From assembly GCF_029319185.1 (NCBI RefSeq), contig NZ_CP119754.1, positions 2,852,001-2,916,000 of the forward strand: DNA of 64,000 nucleotides, given 5' to 3'. The stretch comes from Superficieibacter sp. HKU1 (GTDB taxonomy: Bacteria > Pseudomonadota > Gammaproteobacteria > Enterobacterales > Enterobacteriaceae). Below, one piece after another: positions 54,599 to 63,475 of the stretch (its first letter is position 1; every line of letters begins with the position of its first letter). The position numbers and the translations under genes are program-made. The notes under the pieces were generated by a model, which was given only the letters and a program-made list of their open reading frames with translations, ran no database searches and was not told the DNA's origin.

Positions 54599-56040
54599 AA
54601 TTATGGCGACCCGGCATTACCGGTAAACTGTTCCTGGCCATTTTCGCCACCTGCATTTTGCTGCTGGTCACCATGCACTGGGCCGTGCGCATCAGCTTCG
54701 AACGCGGCTTTATTGACTACATTAAGCGCGGCAATGAGCAGCGCCTGCAAATGCTCAGCGACGCGCTGAGCGACCAGTACGAACAGCACGGCAACTGGCG
54801 TTTTTTGCGCAACAACGACCGGTTTATTTTCCAGATCCTGCGCTCCTTTGAGCGTGACGATGAAGATCATCCTCATCCGGGCGGACCGGGTCCAGGTCCG
54901 GGTCCGGAGAACGATCCGAGGCCGGGAATGCCGCCGCACGGCTGGCGCACCCAGTTCTGGGTCGTGGATCAACAGCAGCAGGTGCTGGTGGGGCCACGCG
55001 CGCCCGTGCCGCCGGACGGCACCCGCCGGGCGATCGTGGTGGACGGACAGCGCGTCGGGGAAGTCATCGCCTCGCCGGTAGAACGACTGACGCGGAATAC
55101 CGATATCAACTTTGACCGTCAGCAGCGGCGCACCAGCTGGATGATCGTTGCCCTCGCCACGCTGCTTGCTGCCCTCGCCACCTTTCCGCTGGCGCGCGGC
55201 CTGCTCGCCCCCGTTAAACGGCTGGTTGAAGGCACTAATAAACTCGCCGCGGGCGATTTTTCCACCCGCGTGGCGGCCAGCAGCCAGGATGAACTGGGCA
55301 GGCTGGCGCAGGATTTTAACCAGCTCGCCAGCACGCTGGAGCGTAACCAGAAGATGCGTCGCGATCTGATGGCCGATATTTCACACGAACTGCGCACGCC
55401 GCTGGCGGTGCTGCGCGGCGAACTGGAAGCGATTCAGGACGGGGTGCGCAAATTTACGCCGGAGTCGGTGAGTTCGCTGCAGGCAGAGGTCGGCACGCTG
55501 ACCAAACTGGTTGACGATTTGCACCAGCTTTCAATGTCAGACGAAGGGGCGCTGGCCTATCAAAAAGCCCCGCTCAATCTTATTCCGCTGGTCGATATGG
55601 CTGCTGGCGCGTTCCGCGAACGCTTTGCCAGCCGGGGTCTGACGCTGCGGGTCATGCTGCCGGAAAGCGCCACGGTCTTTGGCGACGGCGACCGTCTGAT
55701 GCAGCTATTTAATAACCTGCTGGAAAACAGCCTGCGCTATACGGACAGCGGCGGCCACCTGTTAATCACCGCGGCGCTCAGCTCCACCAGCGTGACGCTG
55801 GATTTTGCCGACAGCGCGCCGGGCGTGACCGATGAGCAGCTTGCCAGATTGCTTGAACGTTTTTACCGGGCGGAAGGCTCGCGCAACCGCGCCAGCGGCG
55901 GTTCCGGATTAGGGCTGGCGATCTGCCAGAATATTGTCGCTGCCCACGGCGGTACCCTGCGCGCAACGCACTCGCCGTATGGCGGCGTTAGTATTAAAGT
56001 AGAATTACCGCTGGATCGCGACGTACAGAGAGACGTATGA
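54595..56040 (+). CDS. baeS: Sensor histidine kinase BaeS
   Basis: 481 residues (E. coli 467), from the GTG at 54595 that overlaps the mdtD stop. TM1 about 10-30, periplasmic sensor about 31-180, TM2 about 181-205, HAMP to about 258, HisKA with phospho-acceptor His264 in DISHELRTPLAVL, then HATPase with FNNLLENSLRYTD and GGSGLGLAIC. The extra length is a Pro/Gly-rich insertion at about 90-108 of the periplasmic domain. Senses envelope stress and phosphorylates BaeR. Confidence 0.96.
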   Translation: MKLWRPGITGKLFLAIFATCILLLVTMHWAVRISFERGFIDYIKRGNEQRLQMLSDALSDQYEQHGNWRFLRNNDRFIFQILRSFERDDEDHPHPGGPGPGPGPENDPRPGMPPHGWRTQFWVVDQQQQVLVGPRAPVPPDGTRRAIVVDGQRVGEVIASPVERLTRNTDINFDRQQRRTSWMIVALATLLAALATFPLARGLLAPVKRLVEGTNKLAAGDFSTRVAASSQDELGRLAQDFNQLASTLERNQKMRRDLMADISHELRTPLAVLRGELEAIQDGVRKFTPESVSSLQAEVGTLTKLVDDLHQLSMSDEGALAYQKAPLNLIPLVDMAAGAFRERFASRGLTLRVMLPESATVFGDGDRLMQLFNNLLENSLRYTDSGGHLLITAALSSTSVTLDFADSAPGVTDEQLARLLERFYRAEGSRNRASGGSGLGLAICQNIVAAHGGTLRATHSPYGGVSIKVELPLDRDVQRDV

Positions 56041-56759
56041 CTGAATTACCTGTCAATGATAACACCCCACGCATTTTAATCGTGGAAGATGAGCCTAAAC
56101 TGGGACAGTTGCTGGTCGACTATTTGCTGGCGGCGAACTATGCGCCGACGCTTATCAGCCACGGCGACAAAGTGCTTTCTTATGTTCGTCAGACGCCGCC
56201 GAATTTGATCCTGCTGGATCTGATGCTTCCCGGCACCGACGGCCTGACCCTGTGCCGCGAAATCCGCCGTTTTTCCGAGGTCCCCATCGTGATGGTGACG
56301 GCGAAAATCGAGGAGATCGACCGCCTGCTGGGCCTGGAAATCGGCGCTGACGACTATATCTGTAAACCTTACAGTCCACGAGAAGTCGTCGCGCGGGTGA
56401 AAACCATTCTCCGTCGCTGCAAACCACAGCGCGAACTGCTGGCGCAGGATGCGGAAAGCCCGCTGATCGTCGATGAAAGCCGCTTTCAGGCCTCGTGGCA
56501 CGATAAGCTTTTAGACCTGACACCTGCCGAATTTCGTCTGTTAAAAACGCTGTCGCAGGAGCCGGGAAAAGTGTTCTCACGCGAACAATTGCTGAATCAT
56601 TTATATGATGACTATCGGGTCGTGACCGACCGCACTATCGACAGCCATATTAAAAACCTGCGCCGCAAGCTGGAAGCGCTGGATGCCGAACAGTCGTTTA
56701 TTCGTGCAGTGTACGGCGTCGGGTATCGCTGGGAAGCGGATGCCTGCAGATTAGGGTAG
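56037..56759 (+). CDS. baeR: Response regulator BaeR
   Basis: 240 residues. Receiver domain with acidic pocket VEDEPKLGQ, phospho-acceptor Asp61 in LILLDLMLPGTDGL, and Lys110 in YICKPYSPREVV; C-terminal OmpR-type winged helix with REQLLNHLYDDYRVVTDRTI and the DNA-contact RRKLEAL. Activates mdtABCD, acrD and other envelope-stress genes. Start overlaps the baeS stop by 4 bp (ATGA). Confidence 0.97.
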   Translation: MTELPVNDNTPRILIVEDEPKLGQLLVDYLLAANYAPTLISHGDKVLSYVRQTPPNLILLDLMLPGTDGLTLCREIRRFSEVPIVMVTAKIEEIDRLLGLEIGADDYICKPYSPREVVARVKTILRRCKPQRELLAQDAESPLIVDESRFQASWHDKLLDLTPAEFRLLKTLSQEPGKVFSREQLLNHLYDDYRVVTDRTIDSHIKNLRRKLEALDAEQSFIRAVYGVGYRWEADACRLG

Positions 56760-56775
56760 TTACCTCGTTAATCTT

Positions 56776-56823
56776 CTTACTGTATAAGGTTAAAAATCAT
56801 GAAACCACAGTAAGGATTTAACC
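56776..56823 (+). promoter_or_regulatory. Interleaved inverted repeats over a ribosome binding site
   Basis: CTTACTGT (56776-56783) pairs with ACAGTAAG (56807-56814), and GGTTAAA (56788-56794) pairs with TTTAACC (56817-56823). The arms alternate, so the stems are either mutually exclusive or form an H-type pseudoknot. The 3' arms cover TAAGGA, the ribosome site of the gene starting at 56824. Confidence 0.4.
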
Positions 56824-57537
56824 ATGTTTGCAGTACGTGCCGGGATTTGCGCGCTGGTCATGTTGTCATTCGCTGCGCAGGCTGAAATTAGCGATGAGGA
56901 AGTCAAGGAAGCCTGCGCGAAGGTCCCTGAGCATGCCCGCAACGGCGAACAGGCTTACAAAGCGAAAAATTATGCCAAAGCCTACGATGCTTTTGCTGAA
57001 CAAGTTATCTGGAGCGAAAGCTGCGACCTTGGAGACAGTGCCATCGCCACGGCCTACAACAACGTCGCCCTGACCTATATCCGGCAAAAAGAATATCGTA
57101 AAGCCCAGGCATGGTTAATGCTCAAGCCCAACGATCCGAAATCGGTTTATAACCTGAATCTGATTAAAGATAAGCTGGCTGCGCTGCCGGCGCCTGCGTC
57201 TCCCGCTGGCGAATACTGGCAGTATGCCGGCGGTTCCGCCTGGAATACGCTGACGCTGAAAGCGGGTAAATCAGCGGACGAATATCAGGCCGATTATATG
57301 GGCTATTACTTTGGCATCATGGGCGCGTGGATGGGGCCGAATACCGGCGAATTCTCCGCGCCGGTACGGTTAAAACAGGGCAAAGGCGTGATTGCCGTGC
57401 GTGACGGGAATATTGCGCATTGTGACATTGCCCTTACCGTGAAGCCTGACGTGGCGGTGTTAAAGACCGATGAACCGCAGGAGTGCGGCTTCGGGCATAA
57501 TGTCGATGCTAACGGTGAATTCGTGCGGGTAAATTGA
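56824..57537 (+). CDS. Exported TPR/Sel1-like protein of unknown function
   Basis: 237 residues. Signal peptide about 1-20 (cleavage after AAQA). Residues about 35-110 form TPR-like helix pairs: ARNGEQAYKAKNYAKAYDAF and TAYNNVALTYIRQKEYRKAQ. The C-terminal half (about 125-237) is a separate, probably beta-rich domain with AGGSAWNTLTL, YMGYYFGIMGAWMGPN and a final CGFGHNVDANG. Four Cys in the mature protein could form two disulfides, fitting a periplasmic location. It follows baeR by 64 bp in the same direction with no clear terminator between, so BaeSR-linked expression is possible. I do not recognise a named family. Confidence 0.8.
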   Translation: MFAVRAGICALVMLSFAAQAEISDEEVKEACAKVPEHARNGEQAYKAKNYAKAYDAFAEQVIWSESCDLGDSAIATAYNNVALTYIRQKEYRKAQAWLMLKPNDPKSVYNLNLIKDKLAALPAPASPAGEYWQYAGGSAWNTLTLKAGKSADEYQADYMGYYFGIMGAWMGPNTGEFSAPVRLKQGKGVIAVRDGNIAHCDIALTVKPDVAVLKTDEPQECGFGHNVDANGEFVRVN

Positions 57538-57545
57538 GCCGCACC

Positions 57546-57566
57546 GCCCTCTTGTGCAAAGAGGGC
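57546..57566. terminator. Hairpin between convergent genes
   Basis: GCCCTCTT (57546-57553) and AAGAGGGC (57559-57566) make a perfect 8-bp stem with a 5-base loop, in the 30 bases between the convergent genes ending at 57537 and 57568. No U-run on either side. Confidence 0.5.
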
Positions 57567-57567
57567 A

Positions 57568-58923
57568 TTACCCCTGACGTTTAAACTCCCGCCACACCCG
57601 CAGCATCAGTATGACCAGCCCGGCAACGCCAAGCAGTAGCACGCCCCAGAGCAGGATTTTATTCAGCAGACTTGCCCGCTGCGCCGGATCGGTAGCGGTC
57701 AGCCGCGCTTCGCCGCCCAGCGCCACCGCCTCCCCGACGTAGGCAGAGGGTAAGCCAGAAATATCGGGCATATCAGGCGGGAGCAGCGCGGTGGCGCTGA
57801 GCGCCTGTGGCCCGGCAGCTTTATTACCCCACGCCAGCAGGAAAGGCGGATTGCCCTGGGCATTAAACGCCAGCGTGCGTTTTTCACGCAGCCCCGTCAC
57901 TTCCGGCAAATCCTGGCCCCATTGTTGATTGATTCCTTTCAGGCGAATACCCTGAATCACTTTGCCATCCAGCGCCAGCGGCACAGGATCGTAACCGTTT
58001 ACCGCATAAGCCACCTGCTTCGCCAGCGGATGCCAGCGGTCTGACGTGGAACTGCGGTATTCAATTTCCAGGGGTAGCACGCTGTTTTTAACCGACGGCA
58101 CGATCCGCACGGCATTTAACGGCTGCGGCTGCTGCCAGAAATAGTGCGCCTCCGCCGGGGAAATCGCCTGCGCGCGCGGCGAAAGCGCCAGCATCTCCCG
58201 GGCAGTCGGCAGGTCATGGCTCACCGCCTGCGCCGCCACGATATTCAGCTTTGGCACCGCGTGAGGATCGCGTGCCAGCACCAGCCAGTATTTCTTCGCT
58301 CCATCGATATCCAGCGAGTTAAGCAGCAGTCGGTCGCTGCCGGAACTCAGATCCATCAGCGGTACGGCGTCAGCAACCGAATACCATGTTTTAAGATCGT
58401 TACTGGCAAGCACGTCCACGCTGGTTTGCCAGTTTTCTGGCAAGCGTTCCCATTCCAGCCTGAGTTGATCGACCCCATGCTGGTTACGCATTTTATCGCT
58501 CAGCTCAAGAAGCCAGCCTCGCTGCGTGGTTTGCCGATCGTCCGATCGCAGGGTTACTTCCAGTCCCGACGCTGAGCGCAGAGAAACCTCGCCCGGCGAG
58601 CCGGATGCCGACGCCGTCCGGCTCATCCGGTATACCCGCAGAAGACTGTTTTTCTCCACCACGGCGCGCGCGGGCGGCGGGACCCAGGCAAACGGCAGAT
58701 TCTGCCCCTGACCATTAAAAACGCGAACGTCGCGCAGATCCGGCCAGACGCTTTGCGCGTATACGGCGTCAGGCAGCGCAATCTGATAATACGGCTCACT
58801 GCCGTCGGTGGTGAGCGATGTGCCATAGGCAAAATCCTCTGGCTTGTCCGCCGCATAACCCATCCCCGTGCCGGTCAGCGCGATCCCGCCGAGCAGAATA
58901 ACGCTTAATACGATCCGTCTCAT
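57568..58923 (-). CDS. DUF3999 membrane-anchored periplasmic protein
   Basis: 451 residues. Signal peptide about 1-24 ending GYAADK, a long periplasmic body with discoidin- or carbohydrate-module-like beta segments (VFNGQGQNLPFAWVP; LRLEWERLPENWQTSVDVLA), and one C-terminal span (about 423-443) with a short basic tail RVWREFKRQG. It matches the DUF3999 family, which I recall as commonly paired with DUF2339 proteins. Its start overlaps the DUF2339 stop by 4 bp (ATGA), so the two are coupled. Function unknown; it may be the periplasmic partner of the large membrane protein. Confidence 0.85.
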   Translation of the reverse strand: MRRIVLSVILLGGIALTGTGMGYAADKPEDFAYGTSLTTDGSEPYYQIALPDAVYAQSVWPDLRDVRVFNGQGQNLPFAWVPPPARAVVEKNSLLRVYRMSRTASASGSPGEVSLRSASGLEVTLRSDDRQTTQRGWLLELSDKMRNQHGVDQLRLEWERLPENWQTSVDVLASNDLKTWYSVADAVPLMDLSSGSDRLLLNSLDIDGAKKYWLVLARDPHAVPKLNIVAAQAVSHDLPTAREMLALSPRAQAISPAEAHYFWQQPQPLNAVRIVPSVKNSVLPLEIEYRSSTSDRWHPLAKQVAYAVNGYDPVPLALDGKVIQGIRLKGINQQWGQDLPEVTGLREKRTLAFNAQGNPPFLLAWGNKAAGPQALSATALLPPDMPDISGLPSAYVGEAVALGGEARLTATDPAQRASLLNKILLWGVLLLGVAGLVILMLRVWREFKRQG

Positions 58924-61577
58924 TTATCTGTCCTCTCGCTGGTCATTTTCCCCTGGCCGGGCGGCAGGGGTGAGAAATAACCAATGATCAATATCAGTAC
59001 CGCTACGCCAATGAAGGCTACCGCACGCAGTGATCCACCGCCGCCCGCGCTGTCGACCAGGAAGAGTTTACTCACCACTACGGCTAACAGCGTTGCGCCG
59101 GTAAACCAGCCGATGCGGTGATTTCGCCGCGTGGCGATAGCCATAACGCTTAATGCCGTCAGCCCCCACAGCAGAGCAAACGCCGTCTGGATGAGGCGCG
59201 AATCCCAGAGCGTTTCAATGCGCCATGCGGTATCGGAGTAGTACGCCAGCGCGCGCAGCAGAATGCCGTTGCCCCACCAGAAAATCACCGCCGCGCTGAA
59301 GATCGCCATCGCCCGTCCCGACTGCGGATACGGCACGCGGCCTATTCTGCACCACCAGAGGATCAGCGTCAGCAGAGTGAGCATGGCGCTTACTTCGAGC
59401 GGGTTAAGCAGGGGAAGGTAATGCCAGTCCGGCATGACGCCATCCATCAGATTCCCGAACAGCAGGAACAGCACCGCCAGCGGGAGCAGCGGCAGCACGC
59501 CCCAGAAGGCATACAGCTGCCGGTAACGCGCTACCGGCCAGATACCCCGGCGCAGCGCAATCAGCACGATTTTGATGGTCAGCGCGATGGCGGTAACCCT
59601 TGCCGCCTCCCGCCACTCTTCCATACCCCATGCAAAACGGGCAGTCTGCCAGACGATTTCACCGCCGAGCGCAAACAGGATCGTCCAGAATAGCGCCAGA
59701 TGCAGTCCCTGCTTGAGCGGGAATTTGACCGGCGGCACCACTTCGCGCCGCAGAAGGAAGATGGCGATAGCCAGAACGGGCAGCCAGAGAAGGTTCAGCC
59801 AGCCCGCGTGCAGCGGCGAGGTATCGACCAATACCTGCCAGAGGACGACGCCTGCCATTACCGGCCACAGCAGCCAGTCCGCGTAGCGCAGCGCTCGCCA
59901 GTGCAGACGCATCCCTGCCCGGCGCCACAGCAAACTGGAAGCGGCAACCAACGCCAGCAGCAGCAAAATTTGCCGCTGCCATGGCAATTGCAGCAGCCAG
60001 AGCGTCCCCATCAGACAGGCCATCCACAGGGCGATACCGCCGCTGAGCAGCCCCAGACTGATTAATCGCCAGAGCGCATGAATTCGCACGGCGCGCCAGA
60101 TATAACACGCGATCAGCCAGCTTAGCGCCAGAATAGCGAACGTAAGACTAAACGTCAGCGCCCCCATGCCGTTTTGCCACGCCCATAGCGCCGATCCCAG
60201 CGCCAGTAACTGTAGCGCAGTGCCGCTGTAGCTCATACGGATCTGTTTTTGTGTATGCCCAAGCCACAGCACCCCCATTCCTTCCAGCGCCCACGCCATT
60301 GACGTCCACTGCGCCGACAGCGCCAGCGGAATGGCCAGGGTGACAAAAATCCCGCCCAGCGCCAGCGCGGCAATAACGATTTGTCTGCCGAGCGACGGGT
60401 ACCGTTTCAGCGCCACCCACGCCAGTAGCAGATAGCCTGCGGCAAAGAGCAGCGCTGAAAACGCCGGGCCAAACGCCCAGTGACGGGTTATCGCGTACTG
60501 CATGCCAAAGCCAACCAGCGGCGTACCAAAAAGCAGTACGCCATCAACGATTTTTTCCCCCGGTCGCCGTGAACGTAATGCCAGCGCCACGCTCAATATG
60601 CCAAAGATGATCAGATTGGCTAACAGAAAGAGCTGACAGCTAAACCAGAACTCAGGCTGGTAGCTTTGCACTCCCCACAGCCCACCAACGGCGAAGGTAA
60701 ATACAAAGCCAAGCAGATTCAGCGGCCGCCAGGGTTGCCAGAGACTAATGACCAGAATACCCAGCGACAGCAGTAGATAATAAGAGAACAGCGCGACGTG
60801 ACTGCCGCCGCCGGTAGAGAGCAGGACGGGCGACAAATAGCCGCCCATGCTGGCGAGCATCGCCAGGCTCAGCGCGCGTTGCAGAACGGCCAGACCGACG
60901 CTGGCGACACAGACCACCAGCATCAGGCCAAAGGCGAGAAAATGTGGCAGCAGATGGTAAAGACGGAACGCGCCGAAGAGCGTGATATACAGCGCGCCGA
61001 CCGCCCCGCCCTGAAGGATCAATGCATAGCGAGGATTTTTGTGCCGCAAGCGCCAGCCAACGACCAGCAGCGCTATGCTCGCCAGCGCCGCGCCCGTCAG
61101 ACGCAGTTCAACAGGGAACAGATCGCGTTCGACGCTGTACTTCACCAGAAACGCCAGGCCGAAAAACAGCAGAATAATGCCCACTTTGGCCAGCGGATTG
61201 CCGCTGGTAAACCAGCTCAACAGCCCCATCACCGGCTGCGGAAGGGTATATTTCTCTTTCGCTGGCGCGAGAATGTCGTCCCGGATCTCATCCACTGGCG
61301 CGGGTTCGCTAACGGGCGACGCGGCAGGTGCAGACGGCCAGAATGGCTGAACCTCAGGCGACACGGTATCTGCAGCGCTTTCCGCTACCGCCGGCGTTTC
61401 ATCCAGCGGAGGTTCATGGCGGGCGAGCTGATGTTGCAACTCTGCCACCTGCGCCGTTAGACGGTCGATTTGATACTGGTTACGCCGTCCTTTTGCCAGC
61501 GCGTTTAACGCCAGTGCGGGTACGACTAACAGGTAGAAAAGCGCGATAATAATGCCAAAAATGACGATCTCATCCAT
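58920..61577 (-). CDS. DUF2339 polytopic membrane protein
   Basis: 885 residues. A span at about 4-24, then a coiled-coil/hydrophilic region (about 30-120; RNQYQIDRLTAQVAELQHQL, Pro/Glu-rich), then about 25 spans to near the C-terminus, starting with FTSGNPLAKVGIILLFFGLA, a DUF2339 hallmark. No catalytic motif is obvious to me. The gene precedes DUF3999 with a 4-bp overlap. Such size with many repeated spans suggests an envelope transport or scaffold role, but nothing in the sequence specifies it. Divergent from trhP. Confidence 0.87.
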   Translation of the reverse strand: MDEIVIFGIIIALFYLLVVPALALNALAKGRRNQYQIDRLTAQVAELQHQLARHEPPLDETPAVAESAADTVSPEVQPFWPSAPAASPVSEPAPVDEIRDDILAPAKEKYTLPQPVMGLLSWFTSGNPLAKVGIILLFFGLAFLVKYSVERDLFPVELRLTGAALASIALLVVGWRLRHKNPRYALILQGGAVGALYITLFGAFRLYHLLPHFLAFGLMLVVCVASVGLAVLQRALSLAMLASMGGYLSPVLLSTGGGSHVALFSYYLLLSLGILVISLWQPWRPLNLLGFVFTFAVGGLWGVQSYQPEFWFSCQLFLLANLIIFGILSVALALRSRRPGEKIVDGVLLFGTPLVGFGMQYAITRHWAFGPAFSALLFAAGYLLLAWVALKRYPSLGRQIVIAALALGGIFVTLAIPLALSAQWTSMAWALEGMGVLWLGHTQKQIRMSYSGTALQLLALGSALWAWQNGMGALTFSLTFAILALSWLIACYIWRAVRIHALWRLISLGLLSGGIALWMACLMGTLWLLQLPWQRQILLLLALVAASSLLWRRAGMRLHWRALRYADWLLWPVMAGVVLWQVLVDTSPLHAGWLNLLWLPVLAIAIFLLRREVVPPVKFPLKQGLHLALFWTILFALGGEIVWQTARFAWGMEEWREAARVTAIALTIKIVLIALRRGIWPVARYRQLYAFWGVLPLLPLAVLFLLFGNLMDGVMPDWHYLPLLNPLEVSAMLTLLTLILWWCRIGRVPYPQSGRAMAIFSAAVIFWWGNGILLRALAYYSDTAWRIETLWDSRLIQTAFALLWGLTALSVMAIATRRNHRIGWFTGATLLAVVVSKLFLVDSAGGGGSLRAVAFIGVAVLILIIGYFSPLPPGQGKMTSERTDK

Positions 61578-61802
61578 GTCTTTTTCCCTTAACCCACAAT
61601 CCGCTTCGCTGATGGAGAATCATTTTCACTATAGCTGAAAAGCGCCGGGGCGTAACATGGCTGTATTTCCAGCCAGCGGGCAGCGCGAAATATTTACTCC
61701 CTGCCCACGAAAGCGTTACAATGCCCGCCCTTAATGTGGGGGCACTCCCCTGACGCCTTATCAGGTAAGGCGGATCTGACCTGTCATCAGAACGAGAATA
61801 TC

Positions 61803-63164
61803 ATGTTTAAACCGGAACTCCTCTCCCCGGCGGGAACGCTGAAAAATATGCGTTACGCCTTCGCCTATGGCGCGGATGCTGTGTATGCGGGCCAGCCGCG
61901 CTACTCGCTGCGCGTGCGCAATAACGAATTCAATCACGAAAATTTGCAGTTCGGTATTAACGAAGCTCATGCGCTTGGTAAAAAATTCTATGTGGTCGTT
62001 AACATCGCGCCACACAATGCCAAGCTGAAAACCTTTATTCGTGATTTAAAACCGGTTGTGGAGATGGGGCCGGACGCGCTGATTATGTCCGATCCGGGGC
62101 TGATTATGCTGGTGCGCGAGCATTTCCCGCAGATGGCGATCCACCTCTCCGTCCAGGCTAACGCCGTTAACTGGGCGACCGTGAAGTTCTGGAAACAGAT
62201 GGGGCTGACCCGCGTCATCCTCTCCCGCGAACTGTCGCTGGACGAGATTGCTGAAATCCGCGAACAGGTGCCGGAAATGGAGATCGAAATCTTCGTTCAC
62301 GGCGCGCTGTGCATGGCCTACTCTGGCCGCTGCCTGCTTTCCGGCTATATCAATAAACGCGATCCTAATCAGGGCACCTGCACCAACGCCTGCCGCTGGG
62401 AATATAACGTGCAGGAAGGCAAAGAGGACGATGTGGGTAATATCGTCCACAAATATGAGCCGATTCCGGTACAAAACGTTGAGCCGACGCTGGGCCTCGG
62501 CGCGCCAACCGACCAGGTATTTATGATCGAGGAAGCCAAACGTCCGGGCGAATACATGACCGCCTTCGAAGACGAACACGGCACCTATATTATGAATTCC
62601 AAAGATCTGCGTGCCATTGCCCACGTTGAGCGTCTGACCCAAATGGGCGTTCATTCGCTGAAAATCGAGGGCCGCACCAAATCGTATTACTACTGCGCGC
62701 GTACCGCCCAGGTTTATCGTAAGGCGATTGATGACGCCGCTGCGGGCCTGCCGTTTGATACCAGCCTGCTGGAAACACTGGAAGGTCTGGCGCACCGGGG
62801 TTATACCGAAGGGTTCCTGCGCCGTCATACTCACGACGATTATCAGAATTACGAGTACGGCTATTCCGTTTCCGAGCGTCAGCAATTTGTCGGGGAATTT
62901 ACCGGCGAGCGCAAAGGCGATCTCGTCGCGGTGGCGGTGAAAAACAAGTTTTCGGTGGGTGATAGCCTCGAATTAATGACTCCGCAGGGCAACGTTAATT
63001 TCACGCTGGAACATATGGAAAACGCGAAAGGTGAAGCGATGCCAGTCGCGCCGGGCGATGGTCATACCGTATGGTTGCCTGTTCCGCAGGAGATGGTGCT
63101 GGATTACGCCCTGCTGATGCGCAATTTTGACGGGCAAAGTACCCGAAATCCGCACGCGAAGTAG
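61803..63164 (+). CDS. trhP: TrhP (YegQ), tRNA hydroxylation protein, U32 family
   Basis: 453 residues from the ATG at 61803, E. coli length and start (MFKPELLSPAGTLKNMRYAF); 23 open codons upstream are not conserved. Peptidase U32-type fold: ALCMAYSGRCLLSGYINKRD and GTCTNACRWEYNV contain the conserved Cys set, expected to bind an iron-sulfur cluster. With prephenate it makes 5-hydroxyuridine at tRNA position 34, the route to cmo5U and mcmo5U. A candidate -10 TACAAT at about 61717 is upstream. Older annotations call it a protease. Confidence 0.96.
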   Translation: MFKPELLSPAGTLKNMRYAFAYGADAVYAGQPRYSLRVRNNEFNHENLQFGINEAHALGKKFYVVVNIAPHNAKLKTFIRDLKPVVEMGPDALIMSDPGLIMLVREHFPQMAIHLSVQANAVNWATVKFWKQMGLTRVILSRELSLDEIAEIREQVPEMEIEIFVHGALCMAYSGRCLLSGYINKRDPNQGTCTNACRWEYNVQEGKEDDVGNIVHKYEPIPVQNVEPTLGLGAPTDQVFMIEEAKRPGEYMTAFEDEHGTYIMNSKDLRAIAHVERLTQMGVHSLKIEGRTKSYYYCARTAQVYRKAIDDAAAGLPFDTSLLETLEGLAHRGYTEGFLRRHTHDDYQNYEYGYSVSERQQFVGEFTGERKGDLVAVAVKNKFSVGDSLELMTPQGNVNFTLEHMENAKGEAMPVAPGDGHTVWLPVPQEMVLDYALLMRNFDGQSTRNPHAK

Positions 63165-63198
63165 TTTAATAAGGTTATTTTTACTCAGTGAAGGAATC

Positions 63199-63214
63199 TT
63201 AGAATCGGATCACA
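63199..63214 (+). promoter_or_regulatory. CRP site of the cyaR promoter
   Basis: TTAGA-N6-TCACA: the right half is perfect and the left matches TGTGA at 3 of 5. Its centre (63206.5) is at -41.5 from the predicted cyaR start, the class II CRP position. The -10 TATTAT is at 63236-63241. Known regulation of cyaR in E. coli is by cAMP-CRP. Confidence 0.75.
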
Positions 63215-63247
63215 CACCGCTGTGTTTAATAAGGATATTATCCCCCC

Positions 63248-63334
63248 GCTGAAAAACATAACTCATAAATGCTAGTTGTACCAGGAACCACCTCCTTAGC
63301 CTGCGTAATCTCCCTTACGCAGGCGCATTTTTTT
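63248..63334 (+). ncRNA. cyaR: CyaR small RNA
   Basis: About 87 nt beginning GCTGAAAAACATAACTCATA, closely matching E. coli CyaR (RyeE) with a few changes. It contains the single-stranded targeting stretch CCAGGAACCACCTCCTTAG, complementary to Shine-Dalgarno sequences, and ends in a Rho-independent terminator (CCTGCGTAA, loop, TTACGCAGG then T-run to 63334). It is an Hfq-dependent sRNA that represses ompX, nadE, luxS and yqaE in E. coli. It lies between trhP and yegS as there; the ogrK phage remnant of K-12 is absent. Confidence 0.95.
63307..63333. other. P2-type phage attachment core in the cyaR terminator
   Basis: This 27-base stretch matches the P2 core (recalled as AATCTCCCTTAC, then ACGGGCTTATTTTTT, on this strand) at 23 of 27 positions. 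In E. coli P2 integrates here. The site is unoccupied in this genome: yegS follows directly. Confidence 0.55.
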
Positions 63335-63475
63335 GCCTCTTATAATTCAGCGTGTTCCTACACGTTCCTCTCTTTCCTGAGATACACTTATATTCTGAAA
63401 TTCGGGTTACGATTAACTCGTCCCCGCCTGAAAAATGAGCATTATGTCAGCGCACTGCGACAAGAGGCAAAAAGG

